64,000 nt of DNA from an uncultured Acetobacteraceae bacterium (GCA_903907955.1 CAIVPZ010000091.1:1-64000); one strand, 5' to 3'; counted from the stretch's first letter, positions 19,586 through 28,581 are shown. Notes: generated by a model from the sequence alone, not told the origin. Numbers and translations: made by a program.

Positions 19586-22291
19586 TTACCCCGCCTTGCG
19601 TGCCGGCGCTTTTCTGACGGCTGGCTTTTTCGCGGCCGGCGGCTTCGCCGCGGGTTTCTTCGCCAGCGCGGCCTGCTTCGCCGGCGCGGCCGGTGCCGGT
19701 GCCGCGGCTGCGGAGTCCTTCTTCGCCGCGGCTTTCTTCGCGGCCCCCTTGGCGCCGCGCGGCTTCATCGGCTTGCCCTTCTCGGCGAGCAGCGCCACCG
19801 CCTGCGCCAGGGTGATGTCATCCATGCCGAGGTCGCGCGGCAGGTTGGCGATCCGGCTGCCGTGCTGCGCGTACGGGCCGAACCGGCCCTTGCGCACCAG
19901 CACCGGCTCGCCGCCCGACGGGTGCCCGCCCAGCGTGCGCACGCTGGCCAGCTTCTTCGCCAGCAGGTCCACCGCCCGGTTCAGCCCGACCACCAGCACG
20001 TCGTCGTCGCGGTCCAGCGAGGCGAACACGCCGCCCATCTTCACGAACGGCCCGAACCGGCCCAGCCCGGCTTCGATCGGCTCCTTCGCCTCCGGGTGGA
20101 TGCCGACGAGGCGCGGCAGCGACAGCAGCGCCAGCGCCTGTTCGAGCGTGATGCTGTCGCCGTCCATGCCCTTCGGCAGGCTGGTGCGTTTCGGCTTGGT
20201 CTTGCTGCCCTCGATCTGCTCGCCCTGCTGCGCATACACGCCGTACGGCCCGCGCCGCACCGTGATCTCCTCCCCGGTTTCGGGGTGGTGACCCAGCACG
20301 CGCATGCCTTCCTTCAGCGTGTCGCCGCTTTCCTCGCCGCCTTCCACCGCCAGGCGGCGGGTGTACTGGCAGCCCGGATAGTTCGAGCAGCCGATGAAGC
20401 TGCCGTGCCGGCCGAGTTTCAGCCCGAGCCGGCCGGCGCCGCAGGCCGGGCAGGTGCGCGGGTCGGTGCCCCCCTCTTCGGTGCCAGCTTCGCGCGGCGG
20501 AAAGAAATGCGCGCCGAGATCCTGGTCGAGGGCGGTGATGACGTCGCTGATCTTGAGGTCGCGGGTCTGCTCGACGGCGCGGGAAAACTCCTCCCAGAAG
20601 GCGCGCATCACCGCCCGCCAGTCGGCCCGGCCGTCGGAGATGTCGTCGAGCTGCTCCTCCAGGTTGGCGGTGAACCCGGTATCGACGTAGCGGTTGAAGA
20701 AGCTGACCAGGAAGGCGGTGACCAGCCGGCCGCGGTCCTCCGGCACGAACCGCTTGCGGTCCAGCCGCACGTAGTTGCGGTCCTGCAGCACCGACAGGAT
20801 GGAGGCGTAGGTGGAGGGGCGGCCGATGCCCAGCTCCTCCATCTTCTTCACCAGGCTGGCTTCCGAGTAGCGCGGCGGCGGCTGGGTGAAATGCTGGTCG
20901 GCGGTGACCCAGCTGCCGTCCGGCGCGTGCCGCAACGGGTCGCGCTCGCGCATCGGCGGCAGCATGCGGTCGGTGTCGTCGTCGGCCGCGTCGTCGAGAT
21001 CCTCACGATACAGCTTGAGGAACCCGTCGAAGGCCATGATCGAGCCGGTGGCGCGCAACTGCGGCCCGGCCGGTTTGGCGTCGGCCACATCCACCGCCAC
21101 CTGGTCGAACTCGGCCGACTGCATCTGGCTGGCCACCGCCCGCTTCCAGACCAGTTCATACAGCCGGCGCTGGTCAGGGTTGAGGTGGTGGGCGACGCTG
21201 TCGGGCGTGCGCGCCACGTCGGTGGGGCGGATCGCCTCGTGCGCCTCCTGGGCGTTCTTGGCGCGGCTGATGTATTCGCGCGGGGCGGCCGGCAGGTATT
21301 TCGGCCCGTAGCTGTCCTGCACATGCGCGCGGATCGCCGTCACCGCTTCGTTGGCCATCTGCACGCCGTCGGTGCGCATGTAGGTGATCAGGCCGACGGT
21401 GTCGCCGTCGATGTCGGCGCCTTCGTAGAGCTGCTGCGCCAGCCGCATGGTCTGCTGGGCGCCGAAGCCGAGCTTGCGCGAAGCTTCCTGCTGCAACGTC
21501 GAGGTGGTGAACGGCGCCGGCGGATTGCGCTTGACCCGTTTGCGCTCGACGGTGGCGACGCTGAATTGCCCTGCCTCGACCGCGGCCCTGGCGCGCAATG
21601 CCGCCGCTTCGCTGGGCAGGTCGAACTGTTCGAGCTTTTTTCCATCCAGATGGGTCAGCCGGGCGGTGAACGGGGCGCCGGCCGGGGTGAGGAATGCCGC
21701 CTCGACGGTCCAGTATTCGCGTGCCCGGAACGCCTCGATTTCGGCTTCGCGCTCGCAGATCAGCCGCAGCGCCACCGACTGCACCCGCCCGGCACTGCGG
21801 CTGCCCGGCAGTTTGCGCCAGAGCACCGGCGACAGGGTGAACCCGACCAGGTAGTCGAGCGCGCGGCGCGCCAGATAGGCCTCGATCAGCGGCTGGTCGA
21901 GGTCGCGCGGATGCTCCACGGCGTAGCGGATGGCGGAGCGGGTGATCTCGTTGAAGGTGATCCGCCGCACGACCACGCCCTTGAGGGCGCGCTGCGCTTC
22001 CAGCATGGCGCGGACGTGCCAGCTGATCGCTTCGCCCTCGCGGTCGGGGTCGGTGGCGAGATAAAGGGTGTGCGCGCCTTTGAGTGCCTTGGCGATGGCG
22101 GCGACCTGGCGGCTGCCGCGGTCGTCGGATTCCCAGTCCATCTCGAAGTCCTGCTCCGGGCGGACGCTGCCATCCTTGGGCGGCAGGTCGCGCACGTGTC
22201 CGAAGCTGGCCAGCACAGTGAACTTGCTGCCCAGATACTTGTTGATGGTCTTCGCCTTGGCAGGCGATTCGACGACGACGACGTCCGTCAT
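19586..22291 (-). CDS. topA: DNA topoisomerase I
   Basis: 901 residues from MTDVVVVESPAKAKTINKYL. TOPRIM domain with the ESPAKAKTI and ATDPDREGEAIAW-type motif (DPDREGEAISW), the catalytic Tyr304 in LITYMRTDG, one C-terminal zinc ribbon (CPACG ... CSNYPGC) and Toprim_C repeats (PYGVYAQQG, GRFGPFVKMG, GRFGPYAQHG), ending in an Ala/Lys/Pro-rich tail that probably binds DNA. Relaxes negatively supercoiled DNA. The frame is open to 22360 but the start at 22291 is fixed by homology. Lies 40 bp after dprA and 33 bp before rnr on the same strand. Confidence 0.97.
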   Translation of the reverse strand: MTDVVVVESPAKAKTINKYLGSKFTVLASFGHVRDLPPKDGSVRPEQDFEMDWESDDRGSRQVAAIAKALKGAHTLYLATDPDREGEAISWHVRAMLEAQRALKGVVVRRITFNEITRSAIRYAVEHPRDLDQPLIEAYLARRALDYLVGFTLSPVLWRKLPGSRSAGRVQSVALRLICEREAEIEAFRAREYWTVEAAFLTPAGAPFTARLTHLDGKKLEQFDLPSEAAALRARAAVEAGQFSVATVERKRVKRNPPAPFTTSTLQQEASRKLGFGAQQTMRLAQQLYEGADIDGDTVGLITYMRTDGVQMANEAVTAIRAHVQDSYGPKYLPAAPREYISRAKNAQEAHEAIRPTDVARTPDSVAHHLNPDQRRLYELVWKRAVASQMQSAEFDQVAVDVADAKPAGPQLRATGSIMAFDGFLKLYREDLDDAADDDTDRMLPPMRERDPLRHAPDGSWVTADQHFTQPPPRYSEASLVKKMEELGIGRPSTYASILSVLQDRNYVRLDRKRFVPEDRGRLVTAFLVSFFNRYVDTGFTANLEEQLDDISDGRADWRAVMRAFWEEFSRAVEQTRDLKISDVITALDQDLGAHFFPPREAGTEEGGTDPRTCPACGAGRLGLKLGRHGSFIGCSNYPGCQYTRRLAVEGGEESGDTLKEGMRVLGHHPETGEEITVRRGPYGVYAQQGEQIEGSKTKPKRTSLPKGMDGDSITLEQALALLSLPRLVGIHPEAKEPIEAGLGRFGPFVKMGGVFASLDRDDDVLVVGLNRAVDLLAKKLASVRTLGGHPSGGEPVLVRKGRFGPYAQHGSRIANLPRDLGMDDITLAQAVALLAEKGKPMKPRGAKGAAKKAAAKKDSAAAAPAPAAPAKQAALAKKPAAKPPAAKKPAVRKAPARKAG

Positions 22292-22331
22292 GCGGTCCTG
22301 TTCCCGGGGGGCGGCGGCGGTCGGGTCGCGC

Positions 22332-23468
22332 CTAATGACCGGGATCGGCGAGCAATGCAACCATGTTCCCGGGCTGCATCTCCACGCGGCCGGCCACTTC
22401 CAGCATCAGCAGCACGGCCATCAAGTCGCCGGGCGTGAGGTGGGAGCGGCGGATCAGTTCGTCAACCGCGGTGGCGGACGGCCCCAGAAGGGCAATTACC
22501 CGGTCGCGCATGCGGCCGGTATCGGTGGGGTCCGCGGGCGAGGCGGGCGGCGGTGCGGGGTTTTCCAGCAGGCCGCGGCGGCGGTGGAATTGCGGCCCGC
22601 GGCCAATCCCGGCGCCGGGATGTTCGGGCAGGTCCTCCAGCACGTCGGCCGCGGTTTCGGCCAGCCGGGCGCCCTGGCGGATCAGGTCGTTGGCGCCGCG
22701 GCAGCGCGGGTCGAGCGGCGAGCCCGGCACCGCATAGACTTCCCGCCCGGCCTCCTGCGCCTGCCGGGCGGTGATCAGGCTGCCGGAGCGCAGCGCCGCC
22801 TCCACCACCACCACGCCGAGCGACAGGCCGGCGATGATGCGGTTGCGGCGGGGGAAATGGCGGGCCTGCGGCGCGGTGCCGGGCGGTGCCTCCGCCACCA
22901 CCGCGCCGCCGCGGGCGATGCGCGCCTGCAGATCGGCGTGCTCGGGCGGGTAGGGCACATCGATGCCGCCGGCCACGCAGGCGACCGTCAGGCCGGCCCG
23001 CAGCGCCCCCTCATGCGCCGCCGCGTCGATGCCGCGGGCGAGGCCGGAGACCACCACCAGCCCGGCGGCGGCCAGGTCCTCGGCCATCGCCTCGGCCAGC
23101 CGCTGGCCGTTGGCCGAGGCGTTGCGGCTGCCGACCATGGCCACCGCCCGGGCGTCCAGCACCTCCGGGCGTCCCTGCACGGACAGCACCGAGGGCGCGT
23201 CCTCCAGCAGGGCGAGCAGCTTCGGGTAGCCTGGCCGGTCGACGAACAGCAGGGCGGCACGGGCGCGGCCGGCGTGTTCGAATTCACGCTCGGCGTCGTC
23301 GCGGCCGGGGATGGCGGGGGCGGTGGCGCGCCCGCCGGCGCGGGCCAGGCCCGGCAGGGCGTCGAGCGCCGCGGCGGCGCTTTCGAAGCGGCGCAGCAGG
23401 CGCCGGTAGGTGATCGGGCCGACCCCTTCGGTGCGGGCGAGGCGAAGGCGGTCGATGTCCGCGCTCAT
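22332..23468 (-). CDS. dprA: DNA-processing protein DprA
   Basis: 378 residues. N-terminal helical region (LRLARTEGVGPITYRRLL), Rossmann-like DprA core with AMVGSRNASANG, VVVSGLARGIDAAAHEGAL, and PRRNRIIAGLSLGVVVVEAALRSGSLITARQA, then a C-terminal winged-helix (VIALLGPSATAVDELIRRSHL). DprA loads RecA onto incoming single-stranded DNA in transformation, and is also present in many non-competent species. Overlaps plsY by ATGA and precedes topA by 40 bp. Confidence 0.96.
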   Translation of the reverse strand: MSADIDRLRLARTEGVGPITYRRLLRRFESAAAALDALPGLARAGGRATAPAIPGRDDAEREFEHAGRARAALLFVDRPGYPKLLALLEDAPSVLSVQGRPEVLDARAVAMVGSRNASANGQRLAEAMAEDLAAAGLVVVSGLARGIDAAAHEGALRAGLTVACVAGGIDVPYPPEHADLQARIARGGAVVAEAPPGTAPQARHFPRRNRIIAGLSLGVVVVEAALRSGSLITARQAQEAGREVYAVPGSPLDPRCRGANDLIRQGARLAETAADVLEDLPEHPGAGIGRGPQFHRRRGLLENPAPPPASPADPTDTGRMRDRVIALLGPSATAVDELIRRSHLTPGDLMAVLLMLEVAGRVEMQPGNMVALLADPGH

Positions 23469-24055
23469 CTACTCCCGCCGATGCGGGGCTCGGTGCCGGT
23501 CAGCAGGCGGCGGATGTTGGCGTGGTGGCGGCCGACGATCAGCGCCGCGGTGGCCATCACCAGCGCCTCGACCGGCAGGGGCGTGCCAACCAGGATGGCG
23601 ATCACCGGCGCCGAGACGCAGGCGGCAAGCGCGCTGGCGGACGAGATGCGGGTGAGCAGCGCGGTGGCGAGCCAGACCAAGGCGGCGCCCAGCCCGGCCA
23701 GCGGGGCGGCGGCCAGCAGCACGCCCAGGCCGGTCGCCACCCCCTTGCCGCCCTTGAAGCTGAGCCAGACCGGGAACAGGTGGCCGACGATGGCGGCCAG
23801 TCCGGCCACCAGCACGCCGTCATCACCGGCGACATGGGCGCCGGTCAGCACCGCCGCGGCGCCCTTCACCGCGTCCAGCAGCAGGGTGGCGGCGGCCAGC
23901 CCCTTGCGCCCGGTGCGCAGCACGTTGGTGGCGCCGATATTGCCCGAGCCGATCTTGCGGATGTCGCCCAGGCCGGCCGTGAGCGTCAGCAGCAGCCCGA
24001 ACGGGATGGAGCCGAGCAGGTAGCCAAGCCCGGCCAGTGCGAGCAGCGCAATCAT
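23465..24055 (-). CDS. plsY: Glycerol-3-phosphate acyltransferase PlsY
   Basis: 196-residue inner-membrane protein with about five TM segments. The three PlsY motifs are visible: GSIPFGLLL, GSGNIGATNVLRTGRKGLA and FKGGKGVATGLGV. It transfers the acyl group from acyl-phosphate to glycerol-3-phosphate, first step of phospholipid synthesis. Overlaps the His-rich membrane-protein gene upstream and dprA downstream, both by ATGA. Confidence 0.96.
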   Translation of the reverse strand: MIALLALAGLGYLLGSIPFGLLLTLTAGLGDIRKIGSGNIGATNVLRTGRKGLAAATLLLDAVKGAAAVLTGAHVAGDDGVLVAGLAAIVGHLFPVWLSFKGGKGVATGLGVLLAAAPLAGLGAALVWLATALLTRISSASALAACVSAPVIAILVGTPLPVEALVMATAALIVGRHHANIRRLLTGTEPRIGGSR

Positions 24056-25302
24056 TGCGGATGAGCCTCCCCCGCCGGCTTGCCGGCGAGCCGGTGCAGC
24101 AGCACCGCGGCGGCCGGCACCACGAACAGCGGCGCGGCGAGCATCACCAGCCGTCCGGCCTCGAACATCTGCGCCAGCGCCACGCCTGCGAGGGCCGGGA
24201 TCACCAGCAGGTCAACCCGGCGGAACCTGGCTTCCCAGGTCGGCCGGGGCGCGTCCCGGCGCGGCCAGCCGAAATGGCCGAGCAGCCCCACGGCGAGCAG
24301 CAGCACGACCGGCGGCAGGGCCACCAGCAGGGCGCCCGGGGTCGCCTGGGCGGCGAGGGTGGTGCGCAGGGTTTCCAGATAGGTGGCCGGATCGAACTGG
24401 TGGCCGCCGCCGGGCAACTGGACGACGACGATCAGCGCGGCATAGATCAGCAGCGCGACGATCGAGGTTGCCCATTGCAGCCCCAGCGCCTCGCGGTCGG
24501 CCTGCGCGGTCAGGCAGCGAAAGCTCAGCCACAGGGCAAAGACCACGGCGATCTGCTCGTTGATGACCGGCGTCGCCAGCAGCAGCACCGTGAAGCCCTG
24601 CCGGCTCGGCAGCACATACAGGCCGAGCGTGATCAGCATGATCGCCAGCGGGTCGAGCGCGAAATAATCGGTGTACCAGAACAGCACGAACATCAGCGCC
24701 GCGGCCATCAGGCCGGTTGCGGCATCCTGGCCGGCGCGGTCGCGGGCCAGCCGGTAGGTTCCGTACAGCGTGCCGGCCAGGCTCAGGTGGGACAGCACGA
24801 CCAGCGACGCGGTGGCGCGGACCAGCTCCGGCGGCAGGTCGGTCGGCGCATGCGCCAGCAACGCCGGCGGCAGGGCGAAAAAGAACGGCACGGCGGCCAG
24901 CACGGAGAGGCCCCGGTAGCCATACGGCGCCCCCGGCACGACGCCGCCCGGCAGGCCGAGCAGATGAAGCAGGAACCGGGCATAGCCTTCGTGCGGCCCG
25001 GTCTCGAACAGCGCCAGACGGTAGATCACCAGGAAGAACGGCAGCAGCACCAGCGCCAGGACCAGCACCGTGGCGGTGCCGCGCAGCAGGTTGCCCAGCG
25101 TCGGGCCGCCATAGGGGGCCGCCGGCGTCTCGTGCGCGGCGGTGTGGGCGCTGCTGTGGCGGGTGCCGCCGTGGCGCTTCGGGCCGTGATCGTCGTGCCC
25201 GGACTCTTGGCCGTGGCCGGCCCCGTGGGCATCATGGCCATGCCCATGGCCGTGACCAGCGTCGTGCGCGTGGCCGTGATCAGCGTCGTGCGTCTCGGTC
25301 AT
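24052..25302 (-). CDS. Polytopic membrane protein with a 16-His N-terminal leader
   Basis: 416 residues. The first 57 carry 16 histidines in HGH/DHG patterns (DHGHAHDAGHGHGHGHDAHG), like metal-chaperoning loops of cation transporters. After a spacer come about ten hydrophobic helices (NLLRGTATVLVLALVLLPFFL, GYRGLSVLAAVPFFFALPPAL, LMAAALMFVLFWYTDYFALDP, LDLLVIPAL-type segments). I do not recognise a transporter or enzyme signature in the membrane part. It lies between pyrC and plsY with ATGA overlaps on both sides, which marks it as a translated member of the operon. The leader could bind zinc, nickel or copper; this is inference. Confidence 0.8.
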   Translation of the reverse strand: MTETHDADHGHAHDAGHGHGHGHDAHGAGHGQESGHDDHGPKRHGGTRHSSAHTAAHETPAAPYGGPTLGNLLRGTATVLVLALVLLPFFLVIYRLALFETGPHEGYARFLLHLLGLPGGVVPGAPYGYRGLSVLAAVPFFFALPPALLAHAPTDLPPELVRATASLVVLSHLSLAGTLYGTYRLARDRAGQDAATGLMAAALMFVLFWYTDYFALDPLAIMLITLGLYVLPSRQGFTVLLLATPVINEQIAVVFALWLSFRCLTAQADREALGLQWATSIVALLIYAALIVVVQLPGGGHQFDPATYLETLRTTLAAQATPGALLVALPPVVLLLAVGLLGHFGWPRRDAPRPTWEARFRRVDLLVIPALAGVALAQMFEAGRLVMLAAPLFVVPAAAVLLHRLAGKPAGEAHPQ

Positions 25303-26618
25303 ATCCTGCCCTCTGCTGCGCCGAACACCTGGCGTCCGTTCTTCCAGGTGCCCAGCACGCGCCCTTCCAATGCCCTGCCGTCGAACGGCGTATTCTGTGC
25401 CTTGCCCGGCAGTTCGCCGGCCTGGACCTGCCAGGCGCGCTCCGGGTGGAACAGGCAGAGATCGGCTGCCGCCCCCCGGGCCAGCGTGCCGGCGGCACTG
25501 CCCAGCAGCCGCGCCGGACGTACCGTCAGCAACGCCATCGCCGCGGCGATGCCGATGCCGCCACCATGCACCTGCGCCAGCGTCACTGCCAGCAAGGTTG
25601 CCAGTCCGCTGCCGCCGGGGGAGGCCTGGGCGAACGGCAGGCGCTTGTCGTCGGCGTCGCGCGGGGTGTGGTCGCTGGCCACCGCATCGATGGTGCCGTC
25701 GGCCAGCGCCGCCGCCACCGCCTGGCGGTCGGCCTCGCAGCGCAGCGGCGGCGACAGCTTGGCGTAGGTGCGGAAATTGCCGATTGCCGTTTCGTTGAGG
25801 TCGAAATAGGGCGGGGCGGTGTCGCAGGTTACGGACAGGCCTTCGTGCCTGGCGCGGCGGATCAGCTCCAGCGCCTCCGCCGTCGAGACGTGGGCGAAAT
25901 GTATCGCCCCGCCGGTGAGCTTTGCCAGCCTGATGTCGCGCGCCACCATGATCGCCTCGGCCGCCGCCGGGATGCCGGGCAGGCCGAGCCGGGTGGCCAG
26001 TTCGCCGCTGGTGGCGGCGCCGCCATTGGCGAGGCTCGGCTCCTCCGGGTGCTGGACGATGCGGCAGCCGAAGCCGCGGGCGTAGGACAGCGCCAGCGCC
26101 ATCAGCCGTGACGGGCCGATCGCCCGCGCGCCGTCGGTGAAGGCGACCGCGCCGGCTTCGCGCAGCAGGCCGAGTTCGGCCATTTCCTCGCCGCGGCAGC
26201 CGCGGGTGACGGCGCCGTAGGGCAATATGTCCAGGCTGCCGGTTTCCAGGCCGCGGGCCACCAGCAGGCGGGCGATGGCGGGGTCGTCCACCGCGGGGGC
26301 GGTGTCGGGCAGGGCGGCCAGGGTGGTGATGCCGCCGGCGGCGGCGGCGGCGGCGGCGGAGGCGATGGTTTCGCGGTATTCGAAGCCGGGTTCGCCGAGG
26401 GCGGCGCGCATATCGACGAGGCCGGGGCACAGCACGGCGCCGTCGCCATCCAGCACCGTGGCGCCGTCCGGGCGGCCGAGTTTGTTGCCGAGGTCGGCGA
26501 TCCTGCCGTGGCGGATCAGCAGTTCGCCCGGCTGGTCGAGGCCGGAGGCGGGGTCGAGCAGGCGGACACCGGTGAACAGGGTGTCGCCAGCCGGCGCGCG
26601 TGCCTCGTCCCGTTGCAT
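25299..26618 (-). CDS. pyrC: Dihydroorotase-like protein (PyrC family) lacking the HxH metal motif
   Basis: 439 residues of the amidohydrolase/dihydroorotase fold: FTGVRLLDPASGLDQPGELL start, CPGLVDMRAALGEPG, a helix EYRETIASAAAAAAAGGITTLAALPDTAP, HFAHVSTAEALELIRRA, VASDHTPRDADDKRLPF, and a C-terminal adenine-deaminase-like barrel segment. The canonical DxHxHLREP metal/substrate motif reads DMRAALGEP, so both histidines and the substrate Arg are missing, while His in HVST and Asp in SDHTP remain. Such proteins are either an alphaproteobacterial DHOase variant or a non-catalytic PyrC' partner of aspartate carbamoyltransferase. No pyrB is adjacent. First gene of the operon running to the S41 protease. 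Confidence 0.85.
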   Translation of the reverse strand: MQRDEARAPAGDTLFTGVRLLDPASGLDQPGELLIRHGRIADLGNKLGRPDGATVLDGDGAVLCPGLVDMRAALGEPGFEYRETIASAAAAAAAGGITTLAALPDTAPAVDDPAIARLLVARGLETGSLDILPYGAVTRGCRGEEMAELGLLREAGAVAFTDGARAIGPSRLMALALSYARGFGCRIVQHPEEPSLANGGAATSGELATRLGLPGIPAAAEAIMVARDIRLAKLTGGAIHFAHVSTAEALELIRRARHEGLSVTCDTAPPYFDLNETAIGNFRTYAKLSPPLRCEADRQAVAAALADGTIDAVASDHTPRDADDKRLPFAQASPGGSGLATLLAVTLAQVHGGGIGIAAAMALLTVRPARLLGSAAGTLARGAAADLCLFHPERAWQVQAGELPGKAQNTPFDGRALEGRVLGTWKNGRQVFGAAEGRI

Positions 26619-26717
26619 GACCTGCCTTTGCCGAAGCCCGGAGCCGATGCCCGGTCGGCGGCTTGGTTGCAGATCGGGCCGGGCGCTGTCAACGCGCCGC
26701 GGCTTGGGCGGGGCGGA

Positions 26718-27308
26718 TCAGCCGGAGCGCAGGCGGGGTGGCGGGAGCCACCAAAGGTGATCCGGGCGCCTGGGCGGCGGGTCGATGGTGGGGTGGGGCG
26801 GGATCGGCTCCGACCGGGGCGGCTGCTTACGCGCCGGCGCGGGCGCTGCGGCGGGGTGGCGGGGGCGGGCGGGGGTCAGGCCGAGCATGCGGCGGATGGG
26901 GGCGAGGGTGCGGCGGGCGGCGGTGCAGGCGAACAGGTCGGCGGTGGCGGGGTCGGCCAGCAGGGAATCGAGCTGGGCGGCGACGATTGCGGCCTCGGCG
27001 CCGAGGGCATTGATCAGCCAGGCATGGGTGGTGGGAAAAAGGGGCTTTTGGTGGGGGCCGCTGTGGTTGCTGGCGCGGGGCCGCGGCGGCGGCAGCTTGC
27101 CGGCGGCGAGGCGGGCGCGCAGGCGGTCCAGGCGGAGCGCGGCCTGGGTGAGGTGCCGCCACAGCGGGACAATGAGGGCGGCGTGCAGCTTGTGGCGGAG
27201 GAAGCGGCCGGCGATGAGGGCGGCGAGGTTGCGCAGGATGACGCCGAGGCTGGCCACGCCGCAGGATTGGGCGAGGTTGGGGGTGGCGGGGTGGGGCTGG
27301 GCGTTCAT
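26718..27308 (-). CDS. Conserved hypothetical protein, Arg/Pro-rich
   Basis: 196 residues from the ATG at 27308, which has TTAGGAATT just upstream. The sequence contains a helical core (VILRNLAALIAGRFLRHKLHAALIVPLWRHLTQAALRLDRLRARL), a PRPR linker, then LFPTTHAWLINALGAEAAIVAAQLDSLL...LAPIRRMLGLTP and a basic, proline-rich tail. I recall similar proteins present in several copies in Acetobacteraceae genomes, but know no function. No signal peptide; isolated between pyrC and the accessory patch. Confidence 0.6.
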   Translation of the reverse strand: MNAQPHPATPNLAQSCGVASLGVILRNLAALIAGRFLRHKLHAALIVPLWRHLTQAALRLDRLRARLAAGKLPPPRPRASNHSGPHQKPLFPTTHAWLINALGAEAAIVAAQLDSLLADPATADLFACTAARRTLAPIRRMLGLTPARPRHPAAAPAPARKQPPRSEPIPPHPTIDPPPRRPDHLWWLPPPRLRSG

Positions 27309-27672
27309 GGAATAAATTCCTAACACGGGCGGCGGCTGGTGGCAAGGGGATCGTGCCTCGGTGCGGGCCTTCGGGATGGATGGGGGCGGGGTGGGTGGCT
27401 GGCGGTTCCGATGTCGGTATTGCGCCCGTGATGGCCATTGGGCCGAATGTGGCTGTTCCTCCGAAGCAGGCATTGCATCGGCCGATCGCTCGGGTCGCAA
27501 TGGGTGGGAAGCGGCGGTCAACCGCTTGCCGGCGCCCGACCGCTCGTTCTCCCGAAGCGGTCAATCCTAGGCTCCACAACGCCCCTAGGCTGTTGGCCGG
27601 ATCTGGCCGTGAGCGGAACGTCCGCTTCCGATGAAGAGCCTGGAAGAAGCAGACGTCGGTGAGTATCAGTGG
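27309..27672. other. Intergenic region with short inverted repeats
   Basis: 364 bp with no ORF I believe. Directly after the hypothetical gene's leader (27315-27328) there is a G-rich stretch, then two symmetrical elements: GACCGCT (27538-27544) with AGCGGTC (27556-27562), and AGCGGAACGTCCGCT near 27611-27625. Two CCTAGG hexamers (about 27567 and 27583) flank 12 bases. Short segments like the AGCGGAACGTCCGCTT block resemble non-coding repeats common in proteobacterial intergenic DNA. It marks the left side of the accessory patch. Confidence 0.4.
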
Positions 27673-28581
27673 CTACGATTTTTCTGCCATTTTGCGATAC
27701 CGGAAGCCGTGCTTGATGCGTTGCTCGAAGCGATATCCTGCCCACTCCAGATCTTCTTCGAGGTGCTCGTCATCGGCGATAAGGTACCGGACCGTTGAGC
27801 TGTTTTGGTGCTGAACGATATATTGCCGGTTGATTACTCGCGCAGCGTCGAGAGGCATCGCGGTGTTAGAGAAGCCATGCGGCCCCCCAGCGATGATGAA
27901 TGCGCCCCAGTAGCGATTGAGCGTGAGCCACCAGGTCCGAAGCGAGTTAAAGACTGATCCGAAAACCGATTTCACTCCGGGATGGGAAATAATCAGGGTT
28001 GGATTCGTCGAACTGCGCAAGGCGATCGGAGACTGGCAAACCATCACGTTGATCTGGCTTGCGTCAACAGGCAATGTCCTATCGAGTGCGCCTTCGCGAA
28101 AGAAGGTGCTCGTAACATCGGCATTCGCGGCGATGCATCGATGCATGTCACGCTCTTCCTCGCTGAAATCAACACCGAACCCTCCGGACAGTACCCGCGC
28201 ATTCTCGCGTTCGATGAAGCGCAAGGTTTTAATATTGCGGCGCTGGAGATGCCGTGCGAACATATATATCGGTAGCTTGTCCTGCTCGCCCAGCGTGGCG
28301 CAAGCACCGATGCTAATCTTCAACCAAGTGGAGCTGCGAGAAAATGGCGACTCAAACATCCGGTTCAAGTCGCTTTCGATCGAGGCTGGCTCGCCTTTGT
28401 CGACGTAGTCGTATAGCGCTTCCTGGTAGCCAATGCGATCGATCGACTTGCGATCTGCGACAAGAACGTCACGATGCCGCTCTATCACCATTACCTTGTT
28501 GACGTCGTCGGAACAGACGAAGCGTCTGAGATAAAATTTTGGGACATAGTGATGCCGTTTCGGTTCGTTGCCGCTCATCAT
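27673..28581 (-). CDS. DUF4238 domain protein
   Basis: 302 residues opening with MMSGNEPKRHHYVPKFYLRR, the HHYVPxFYLRxF signature of DUF4238, then a helical body (MFARHLQRRNIKTLRFIERENARVL) and a C-terminal part with NRQYIVQHQNSS. Function of the family is unknown; it is scattered among bacteria and often sits in variable regions. Its GC content is visibly lower (about 53%) than the neighbours, and it lies beside a transposase-like gene, so horizontal acquisition is likely. Two adjacent ATGs (28581, 28578) are possible starts. Confidence 0.85.
   Translation of the reverse strand: MMSGNEPKRHHYVPKFYLRRFVCSDDVNKVMVIERHRDVLVADRKSIDRIGYQEALYDYVDKGEPASIESDLNRMFESPFSRSSTWLKISIGACATLGEQDKLPIYMFARHLQRRNIKTLRFIERENARVLSGGFGVDFSEEERDMHRCIAANADVTSTFFREGALDRTLPVDASQINVMVCQSPIALRSSTNPTLIISHPGVKSVFGSVFNSLRTWWLTLNRYWGAFIIAGGPHGFSNTAMPLDAARVINRQYIVQHQNSSTVRYLIADDEHLEEDLEWAGYRFEQRIKHGFRYRKMAEKS

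Noticed and set aside
22332-23468. Competence (natural transformation) island around dprA
   Set aside because: No com genes or pili are present; dprA in this operon is a normal housekeeping arrangement.
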